Shown here piece by piece: positions 1 to 5,034 of a stretch of DNA of 5,790 nt. A program made the translations under genes and the position numbers. Source of the stretch: Pseudomonadota bacterium. Lineage in GTDB: Bacteria > Pseudomonadota > Gammaproteobacteria > Xanthomonadales > Xanthomonadaceae. The notes under the pieces were generated by a model. It was not told where the DNA came from and did no database searches. It saw nothing but the letters and a program-made list of their open reading frames with translations. The stretch's first letter is position 1, and each line of letters starts with the position of its first letter. The DNA is taken from assembly GCA_023388955.1 (NCBI GenBank), contig JAEWFH010000147.1, forward strand, positions 1 through 5,790, read 5' to 3'.

Positions 1-311
1 CGGGGCCGTCCCTACGGTTCCCGCTGTACAACCCGGCGGGTACCTTGGTCGGTTCCGCAGTCTCTGACGTCGCCTATGCCGGCTATGTCACCCGCACCAG
101 CGACTTGGAGGGGCGGCGCCGCGCAACACTGCTCGCAGCCACCCTGCGCAGCGCCGGCATCGGGGCGGAGCGAGCCGAAAGCGCCGTGCAGGAATCCTCG
201 CTGCGAAACCCATACAACGACGCGCCGTTCGAGTGGGATCCGGCCAGTGGTGCAGTGGTGTTCAACGGCCTGGAGGAAGGGGAGCGCGGGCGCCATGCCG
301 TGCTGCTCTAG
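1..311 (+). CDS. C-terminal part of an unrecognised protein (cut by the window edge)
   Basis: The reading frame is open from the left edge (first full codon at base 3) to a TAG at 309-311, giving 102 visible residues. No start codon is needed inside the window; the TTG at 45 is internal to a frame that continues upstream. The visible part begins with an aromatic/Pro segment (RFPLYNPAG), followed by a probable helix rich in Arg, Ala and Leu. It ends with NPYNDAPFEWD, then a short beta-like stretch and GLEEGERGRHAVLL. The NPY..PFEWD tail resembles C-termini I associate with uncharacterised proteins of Xanthomonadaceae and other gammaproteobacteria that end in a 'NPYTGKPF.WD' type motif, but I cannot name a family or function. 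Codon use matches the neighbouring genes, and no membrane segment is visible in this part. That it is coding is fairly sure; its role is unknown. Confidence 0.7.
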   Translation, partial: GPSLRFPLYNPAGTLVGSAVSDVAYAGYVTRTSDLEGRRRATLLAATLRSAGIGAERAESAVQESSLRNPYNDAPFEWDPASGAVVFNGLEEGERGRHAVLL

Positions 312-376
312 CACCGTATCCGGGCTGATGCGCGCGGAGTGACCGCTGGAGCCGCGGCGGAGTATCGTTCCCGGCA

Positions 377-392
377 GGCCGGATGTCCGGCC
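377..392. repeat. Short perfect inverted repeat, GGCCGG-ATGT-CCGGCC
   Basis: A 6-bp stem (377-382 with 387-392) encloses the loop ATGT; the pairing can also be read as 7 bp around a 2-base centre. It lies in the gap after the first gene, and its loop contains the ATG at 383, the upstream candidate start of the nuclease remnant. No T-run follows, so it is not a standard intrinsic terminator. It is the only structure I see between 312 and 400. In GC-rich DNA a palindrome of this size can arise by chance. Confidence 0.3.
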
Positions 393-400
393 ACTCCGCG

Positions 401-683
401 ATGCCTACGCCCGACAACGCCCGCCTGGACCGCATCGTCGCCGAAGCGCGCCGCGCGGCCGCCGAGCGTGAGCAGGGCTACCGCGAGCGGGCGCAACCAC
501 GTCGACAACCCGCCCGACGGCAGCAACTGGGAGCTGCTGTGCGTGTACTGCCACGACAACGAGCATTCGCGGCAGCTCGATCACACCGGCGTCAGTGCGC
601 TGGATGCGGAAGATGCGGCTGCGCCCGGGACATCAAATCCGTTTGCCGACTTGAAGGCACGGCTACAGAAGCGTGGTTCCTGA
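401..683 (+). pseudogene. yajD: Remnant of a YajD-family HNH nuclease with an internal deletion and frame change
   Basis: Two pieces of one protein lie in different frames. The N-terminal piece (frame of base 401, to about 493) reads MPTPDNARLDRIVAEARR and runs on to GYRERA. The C-terminal piece (frame of base 495, to the TGA at 681-683) reads NHVDNPPDGSNWELLC, then VYCHDNEHSRQLD, ending NPFADLKARLQKRGS. Both match the YajD family, where GYREKAL is followed by WVCGRC, a conserved VHH stretch, then NNPxDGSNWELLCxYCHDxEH and a C-terminal NPFADLKA. About 30 residues between these pieces are missing here, including the first zinc-binding CxxC and the HH catalytic segment; the second CxxC and the Asn/His part remain. 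The junction is near 493-495. An in-frame ATG at 383 is an alternative start, but 401 fits the family better. The product is very unlikely to be an active nuclease. A sequencing or assembly error is the alternative, but loss of about 90 bases is more than a simple indel. Confidence 0.8.
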
Positions 684-700
684 CCGGGAAGGACGAATAC

Positions 701-1525
701 ATGAAAAGTCGCGCTCCACTCGCTTCAAGTCGCTCCCCAATCCCGGGTGCCGGCTGGTCGCTCATTGCAGCGGCGCTGCTCGCCACGGCCTGTACGACGG
801 CGGGAGATGCCGCGGTGACGACGGACACGGCGCGCGACGCTGTTCGCTCCACGGGGACCGTTGCCTCCATCGATACCCAGCCTTGGACCTACGACGGCAA
901 CGCCACCGTGCAGGTCGACACCGCCGACCGCGGCCGTATCGAAGTGCAGCTCCCCGCGCGCTGGAACCTGTGCCAGGCAGCGCCCGTTGATGTGGAGGCA
1001 CTGGAGATCGGCATGCAGGTGGAGGTGGTGGGCGCGTCGGCAGGCGAGGGCACGCTGGTGGTCTGCGAGGATCCGTCCCACCGCCTGGTTCCGGTGGAGC
1101 CTCCCCGGCCGTCGGCGACGAATGCCACGGGCGACACGGTCGGTGGCGACGGTTCGGCGATCGAGCTGCTGCCCCTCAGCGACGCGGATATCGAAGGCGC
1201 CATGCTGGAAGGCGAGCTGGCCTGCGCCTTCTCCATCGATGGCGGCGGGACGCTCCTGTTGGCGAAGGGGAACGTCGCCTCGAACGAACCCAGCCGTGGA
1301 GTCGTCAACGTCGCCGGGTACGTGGAACCGGTCGCGGCACCTGGCGGCTTCGACGCCATGTTGCGCGGCACGTGCTTCTCCGGCGCCGGCAAGGTGGTCC
1401 AGGTCGAGCTCACCAGTCATGCCATCGGGGGCGGCGAGTCGCCGCTCTATCCGGCGACGCTGACCTACCAGCGTGCCGACGGGGCGGAACGGGCGTTCTC
1501 TGGCCGATGGGATTGCGGTCCCTGA
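701..1525 (+). CDS. Putative lipoprotein of unknown function
   Basis: A 274-residue protein starting at ATG 701, with AAGGA at 689-693 as a well-placed ribosome-binding site. The start codon lies 17 bases after the stop of the nuclease remnant and is in frame with that remnant's N-terminal piece, so the frame is open much further upstream; the ribosome-binding site and signal peptide both support 701. The N-terminus has basic residues, a hydrophobic segment (about 19-30) and LLATAC with Cys31 as a plausible lipidated cysteine; Ala at -3 is less usual than Leu. Residues 50-130 (TGTVASID... to VVCEDP) look like a small beta-barrel, with Cys91 and Cys122. A Pro/Gly/Thr-rich linker (about 131-155) leads to a second beta-rich domain (about 155-274) with Cys175, Cys225 and Cys272. 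The cysteines could form disulfides in the periplasm. I do not recognise either domain with certainty and assign no function. Confidence 0.75.
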   Translation: MKSRAPLASSRSPIPGAGWSLIAAALLATACTTAGDAAVTTDTARDAVRSTGTVASIDTQPWTYDGNATVQVDTADRGRIEVQLPARWNLCQAAPVDVEALEIGMQVEVVGASAGEGTLVVCEDPSHRLVPVEPPRPSATNATGDTVGGDGSAIELLPLSDADIEGAMLEGELACAFSIDGGGTLLLAKGNVASNEPSRGVVNVAGYVEPVAAPGGFDAMLRGTCFSGAGKVVQVELTSHAIGGGESPLYPATLTYQRADGAERAFSGRWDCGP

Positions 1526-1546
1526 AGGGCAACCGGAGGACGCGGC

Positions 1547-1565
1547 TATAACGACTTGCGTTATA
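1547..1565. promoter_or_regulatory. Palindromic operator of the higBA module
   Basis: TATAACG (1547-1553) and CGTTATA (1559-1565) form a perfect 7-bp inverted repeat with a 5-base spacer, 25 bases before the toxin start codon. It is conspicuously AT-rich for this GC-rich window. HigA-type antitoxins repress their own operons by binding such palindromes as dimers, so this is the likely HigA/HigBA site. Its right arm overlaps the proposed -35 element, which fits repression by blocking RNA polymerase. The repeat is seen directly; the binding is inferred. Confidence 0.75.
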
Positions 1566-1584
1566 TGACGGGAGCCGTTATGGT
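1556..1584 (+). promoter_or_regulatory. Candidate sigma70 promoter of higBA
   Basis: TTGCGT (1556-1561) and TATGGT (1579-1584) are separated by 17 bases. They match the -35 consensus at 3 of 6 positions and the -10 consensus at 4 of 6. The -35 element overlaps the operator palindrome. Transcription would start about seven bases after the -10, at or next to the GTG at 1591, so the toxin mRNA may be leaderless. A weaker alternative uses the TTATAT within the operator as the -10. Confidence 0.5.
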
Positions 1585-1590
1585 CTCCCC

Positions 1591-1872
1591 GTGATCCGGG
1601 ACTTTGTCGACAGGGAAGCTGAAAAGGTCTGGCGCGGGACGCCCTCCCGGCGGCTGCCGTCAGGTATTCAATCCGTTGCGAGGCGCAAGCTGCGAATGCT
1701 CAACAGCGCAGTCACCCTCGACGATCTGCGGATTCCTCCGGGCAATCGCCTGGAGGCGCTCAAGGGTAGCCGGCGCGGTCAGTACAGCATCCGGATCAAC
1801 GAGCAATGGCGTATTTGCTTCCATTGGAAGGACGGCGATGCCCACGAGGTCGAGATCGTCGATTACCACTGA
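1591..1872 (+). CDS. higB: HigB toxin, RelE-superfamily mRNA endonuclease
   Basis: A 93-residue protein starting at GTG 1591 (MIRDFVDREAEKVWRG) and ending in DYH before the TGA at 1870-1872. The hallmark stretch is at residues 49-80: PPGNRLEALKGSRRGQYSIR followed by INEQWRICFHW, the classic HigB signature. Length and both termini fit the family. HigB toxins cleave mRNA in translating ribosomes and are neutralised by HigA. The Lys/Arg-rich face and the C-terminal Asp91-Tyr92-His93 correspond to residues implicated in catalysis in the Proteus enzyme, so the toxin looks intact. There is no ribosome-binding site at the usual spacing: GGAG at 1571-1574 is 16 bases before the GTG. With the promoter position, this suggests a leaderless start. 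Toxin-before-antitoxin order is typical of higBA. The assignment is secure. Confidence 0.93.
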   Translation: MIRDFVDREAEKVWRGTPSRRLPSGIQSVARRKLRMLNSAVTLDDLRIPPGNRLEALKGSRRGQYSIRINEQWRICFHWKDGDAHEVEIVDYH

Positions 1873-1888
1873 ACCAGGAAGCGCTGGA

Positions 1889-2182
1889 ATGAAAAAGACA
1901 CTGCCCAATATCCACCCTGGCGAAGTGCTCAAGGAGGAGTTCCTCGACCCGATGGGGATCAGCCAGAATGCGCTTGCGCGCGCGGCGGGCGTGCCCCCGC
2001 GGCGGATCAACGAGATCGTGCTCGGCAAGCGGGGTATCAGTGCCGATACGGCACTTCGCCTGGCCGCTGTGTTCGGGACCAGCGAGCATTTCTGGCTGGG
2101 TTTACAGGCTGACTACGACCTGGAAGAGGCGCGTAGGGCGCTGGGCGATACAGCTTCGCGGATCCAGCGTCTCGCGGCTTAG
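1889..2182 (+). CDS. higA: HigA antitoxin, XRE-type helix-turn-helix
   Basis: A 97-residue protein from ATG 1889, preceded by AGGAA at 1876-1880 (8-base spacing) and 16 bases after higB, to the TAG at 2180-2182. It opens with the family pattern LPNIHPGEVLKEEFLDPMGI. An XRE helix-turn-helix follows at about residues 22-50, with SQNALARAAGVP, then RRINEIVLGKRGI as the recognition region. Residues 51-75 hold the usual DTALRLAAVFGTSEHFWLGL stretch, and a short helical tail (YDLEEARRALG) completes the protein. HigA binds and inactivates HigB and represses the operon, most likely at the palindrome at 1547-1565. Length and domain order are normal, and nothing looks broken. The frame is open well upstream inside higB, but homology and the ribosome-binding site both fix the start at 1889. 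Confidence 0.93.
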   Translation: MKKTLPNIHPGEVLKEEFLDPMGISQNALARAAGVPPRRINEIVLGKRGISADTALRLAAVFGTSEHFWLGLQADYDLEEARRALGDTASRIQRLAA

Positions 2183-2272
2183 GCCAGGGAGGCCGCTTCA
2201 CGGGCTCACGATTTGGCAATCTCGCTCCCTGCAGCCTCTGACGCAGTGGATGAATGGTTCATGCGCCGTCTC

Positions 2273-2291
2273 ACCGCCTGAGACCGGCGGT
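2273..2291. repeat. Small hairpin ahead of the radical SAM gene
   Basis: ACCGCC (2273-2278) pairs perfectly with GGCGGT (2286-2291) around a 7-base loop, ending 15 bases before the ATG at 2307. No T-run follows, so terminator function for higBA is doubtful. It lies where an mRNA structure could influence translation of the next gene. The rest of the 2183-2306 gap shows no convincing promoter, LexA-type box or ribosome-binding site. Confidence 0.3.
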
Positions 2292-2306
2292 CGCCACCCT
2301 CGCGCG

Positions 2307-3554
2307 ATGAATGTCACCGAGAAGCTGGCGATCCTGGCCGACGCCGCCAAGTACGACGCCTCGTGCGCGTCCAGCGGCGCGGCCAAGCGGGATTCCTCGA
2401 AGACCGGCGGCATCGGCAGCACCGGCGGCATGGGCATCTGCCATTCCTACACGCCGGACGGCCGCTGCGTATCGCTGCTGAAGATCCTGCTGACCAACTT
2501 CTGCATCTTCGACTGCGTCTATTGCGTCAACCGGGTCTCCAGCAACGTGCGTCGCGCGCGCTTCAGTACCGACGAGGTGGTCCGGCTGACGCTCGACTTC
2601 TACCGACGCAACTACATCGAGGGGCTGTTCCTCTCCAGCGGCATCATCCGCAACGGCGACTACACCATGGAGCAGCTGGTGGAGGTCGCGCGCAGCCTGC
2701 GCGAGGACCACCGGTTCGGCGGGTACATCCACCTCAAGACCATCCCCGATGCCGCGCCGGAGCTGCTGGCGGCGGCAGGAAAGTACGCGGACCGGCTCAG
2801 CATCAACGTCGAGTTGCCGACCCAGGCCGGGCTGGACGCGCTGGCGCCGGAGAAGAACCTGGGCAAGATCCGCGGCGCCATGGGCGAGGTCCGCTGGCGG
2901 ATCGAGGACGGCAAAGCGGCACGCAAGGCGGCGCGTCGCGGGTCGGCGAAGCCTCCGCGGTTCGCGCCGGCCGGGCAGAGCACGCAGATGATCATCGGCG
3001 CCGACGCGGCCGACGACCGCAGCGTGCTGCAGTCCAGCGCCAATCTGTACGGCAACTACCAGCTGCGGCGTGTGTACTACTCGGCCTTCAGCCCCATTCC
3101 GGACGCCTCGTCGCGCCTGCCACTGGTGGCGCCGCCGCTCGCCCGCGAGCACCGCCTGTACCAGGCCGACTGGCTGCTGCGCTTCTACGGGTTCGGGGTG
3201 GACGAGATCGCGCCGGCGGGCACCGGGGGCGGAATGCTGGACCTGGACATCGATCCCAAGCTTGCTTGGGCGCTGCGGCATCCGGAGCAGTTCCCGGTGG
3301 ACGTGAACCACGCGCCGCGCGAGATGCTGCTGCGGGTGCCGGGGCTGGGCACCCGCAACGTCGCGCGGATCGTGCAGTCGCGCCGGACCGGCGGCCTGCG
3401 GGTCGCCGACCTGGCCCGGCTGCGCGCGCCGATGGCCAAGGTGCTGCCGTTCGTGCAACTGCTCGACCACCACCCGGGCCGCCACCTCGACGATCCGGTG
3501 CGCCTGCGCGCGCGCCTGGCACCGCCGCCGCGCCAGGCCGGGCTGTTCGACTGA
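2307..3554 (+). CDS. Putative DNA modification/repair radical SAM protein (UDG-linked family)
   Basis: A 415-residue protein. The start at ATG 2307 (MNVTEKLAILADAAKYDASC) is chosen because the family begins with this stretch; there is no clear ribosome-binding site, and an in-frame ATG at 2250 precedes it. The radical SAM cluster motif is CIFDCVYC, CX3CX2C, with Cys66, Cys70 and Cys73 expected to bind the [4Fe-4S] cluster that reductively cleaves S-adenosylmethionine. Further conserved stretches are GMGICHSYTPDGRC (41-54), RRNYIEGLFLSSGIIR, HLKTIPDA, LSINVELPTQ, QMIIGAD (from about 227) and YYSAFSPIPD. Residues 329-365 form a helix-hairpin-helix (VDVNHAPREMLLRVPGLGTR, then NVARIV), a non-specific DNA-binding fold. 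The protein ends in RQAGLFD. All this matches the family annotated as 'putative DNA modification/repair radical SAM protein' (TIGR03916, named for its link to a UDG gene). The reaction is unknown. Its stop overlaps the next gene's ribosome-binding site, indicating an operon. Confidence 0.93.
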   Translation: MNVTEKLAILADAAKYDASCASSGAAKRDSSKTGGIGSTGGMGICHSYTPDGRCVSLLKILLTNFCIFDCVYCVNRVSSNVRRARFSTDEVVRLTLDFYRRNYIEGLFLSSGIIRNGDYTMEQLVEVARSLREDHRFGGYIHLKTIPDAAPELLAAAGKYADRLSINVELPTQAGLDALAPEKNLGKIRGAMGEVRWRIEDGKAARKAARRGSAKPPRFAPAGQSTQMIIGADAADDRSVLQSSANLYGNYQLRRVYYSAFSPIPDASSRLPLVAPPLAREHRLYQADWLLRFYGFGVDEIAPAGTGGGMLDLDIDPKLAWALRHPEQFPVDVNHAPREMLLRVPGLGTRNVARIVQSRRTGGLRVADLARLRAPMAKVLPFVQLLDHHPGRHLDDPVRLRARLAPPPRQAGLFD

Positions 3555-3565
3555 GGGGCGCGGGC

Positions 3566-4981
3566 ATGCACCTCGCCGTGGTCGAGCCGGGCTGGAGCCT
3601 GCAGGCGTGGCGGGAGCGCGCCCGTGCGGCGCTCCTGGCCGGCGTCGCGCCCGAGCACCTGCAATGGGATGGCGATGCCCAGCGGGGCCTGGCGCTGGCG
3701 TCGCCATTGCCCGGGGCACCGGAGGCGCAGGGCCGCTTCACTGTTCCCGGGGCACTGCTCGAGCTGGCCGGCGCGGTCGTGTGCCATCGCGACCCGGGGC
3801 GCCACGCGTTGCTGTACCGGCTGTTGTGGCGCATCGCACGGGGGGAACGCCGCCTGCTGGAGCGCGCCACCGATCCGGACGTGGTCGCCGCCAGGGCGCT
3901 GGCCGCCGCGGTGCGGCGCGACTGCCACAAGATGAAGGCGTTCGTGCGGTTCCGCCACGGCGGCGAAGGAGAGGGCGCGTACGTCGCGTGGTTCGAGCCG
4001 GACCACTGGATCGTCGACCGCATCGCGCCGTTCTTCGCCAAGCGCTTCGCAGGAATGCGCTGGGCGATCCTGACCCCGTACCGCAGCGTGCGGTGGGATG
4101 GCGAGGCGCTGGCCTTCGGGCCCGGCGCGGTGCGCGCCGATGCGCCCGCGGACGACGCCCAGGAGGACCTGTGGCGGACCTACTACGCCAGCATCTTCAA
4201 TCCGGCGCGGCTCAACCCGACGATGATGCGGCAGGAGATGCCGCAGAAGTACTGGAAGGGCCTGCCGGAGGCGGAGCTGCTGCCGTCGCTGTTGCGCGAC
4301 GCAGGCCGCCGCGTCCGCGACATGGCCGAGCGCGAGGCCCAGGCCCCGCGTCGGCGGATCCCCGCCAGGCCCGCGGAGGCGCTGCCGACGGACGACGGCA
4401 GCCTGGCGGCCGCGCGCGCACTGGCGGCGGGTTGCCGACGTTGTCCGCTGTGGGAGCCGGCGACGCAGACGGTCTGGGGCGAGGGCCCGGAGGACGCGCG
4501 GCTGATGTTCGTCGGCGAGCAGCCCGGCGACGCCGAGGACCTGACTGGCCGGCCCTTCGTGGGCCCGGCAGGCGCGTTGCTGGACCGCGCGTTCGCCGAC
4601 GCGGGCATCGACCGCTCCGCGGCGTACATGACCAATGCCGTCAAGCACTTCCGCTTCGAGCAGCGCGGCAAGGTCCGCCTGCACCAGCGACCCACCGCCG
4701 CCCATGTCGCCGCCTGCCATGCGTGGTTGCAGCGGGAGCTGGCGACCGTCCGTCCCGAGGTGGTCGTGTGCCTGGGCGCGACCGCCGCCACGGCGGTACT
4801 GGGGGCCGGCTTCAGCCTGGCAGGGCAGCGGGGGACCTGGCACCCGCTCGGCAACGGCGTACGCGCCATGGCCACCGTACATCCGGCGTGGGTGCTGCGG
4901 CAGCCGGCCGCGGCGCAGTCGGCCGCCTACCGCGGACTGGTCGAGGATCTTCGCCGAGCGTGCGGCGAGGCGGTCGAGTAG
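3566..4981 (+). CDS. DUF4130-type domain fused to a UdgX-like uracil-DNA glycosylase domain
   Basis: A 471-residue protein starting 11 bases after the radical SAM gene. GAGGGG (3553-3558), overlapping that gene's stop, lies 7 bases before the ATG at 3566, so translation is probably coupled. The N-terminal half (about 1-250) matches the DUF4130/TIGR03915 family found next to radical SAM partners: DCHKMKAFVRFRHG (119-132), WFEPDHWIVDRIAPFFAKRF (142-161), MRWAILTPYR, YYASIFNPARL and EMPQKYWKGLPEAELLP. A charged linker (about 250-278) leads to a UDG domain (about 279-471). This has CRRC (290-293), motif A GEQPGD (317-322), RPFVGPAGALLD, TNAVKHF (356-362), the loop KVRLH (369-373), Cys384, LGATAA (403-408) and motif B HPAWVLR (439-445). 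It resembles UdgX more than classical family 4 because of the extra loop with His373. Family 4 UDGs excise uracil; UdgX instead becomes covalently bound to the site. Which behaviour applies here is not known. Confidence 0.92.
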   Translation: MHLAVVEPGWSLQAWRERARAALLAGVAPEHLQWDGDAQRGLALASPLPGAPEAQGRFTVPGALLELAGAVVCHRDPGRHALLYRLLWRIARGERRLLERATDPDVVAARALAAAVRRDCHKMKAFVRFRHGGEGEGAYVAWFEPDHWIVDRIAPFFAKRFAGMRWAILTPYRSVRWDGEALAFGPGAVRADAPADDAQEDLWRTYYASIFNPARLNPTMMRQEMPQKYWKGLPEAELLPSLLRDAGRRVRDMAEREAQAPRRRIPARPAEALPTDDGSLAAARALAAGCRRCPLWEPATQTVWGEGPEDARLMFVGEQPGDAEDLTGRPFVGPAGALLDRAFADAGIDRSAAYMTNAVKHFRFEQRGKVRLHQRPTAAHVAACHAWLQRELATVRPEVVVCLGATAATAVLGAGFSLAGQRGTWHPLGNGVRAMATVHPAWVLRQPAAAQSAAYRGLVEDLRRACGEAVE

Positions 4982-4990
4982 GAAGCGGCG

Positions 4991-5005
4991 CGCCGCCTCG
5001 CGGCG
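4991..5005. repeat. GC-rich hairpin after the UDG gene
   Basis: CGCCGC (4991-4996) pairs with GCGGCG (5000-5005) around a 3-base loop, ten bases after the UDG stop codon. The position suits a terminator, but no T-run follows and the surrounding sequence is all G/C, so chance pairing is plausible. Confidence 0.2.
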
Positions 5006-5034
5006 GCAGGCGCGCGCAGCCGGGCGCTGGCACC

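Noticed and set aside
2185..2231. Inverted repeat CAGGGAG / CTCCCTG after higA as a terminator
   Set aside because: The loop is 33 bases and no T-run follows, so it is not a credible intrinsic terminator.
2250..2262. Palindrome ATGAA-TGG-TTCAT upstream of the radical SAM gene as an operator
   Set aside because: It has only five-base arms, no matching second copy and no known regulator. Chance is sufficient.
2363..3565. Open frame extending the UDG gene upstream across the radical SAM gene
   Set aside because: It is a shadow frame of the radical SAM gene: Arg/Gly/Pro-rich with no domain sense. The DUF4130 homology begins at about 3566, with a good ribosome-binding site there.
3607..5034. SDR frame extended far upstream, overlapping the UDG gene
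   Set aside because: The frame is open only because of GC bias. The translation over the UDG gene is Arg/Gly-rich shadow sequence without a Rossmann motif.
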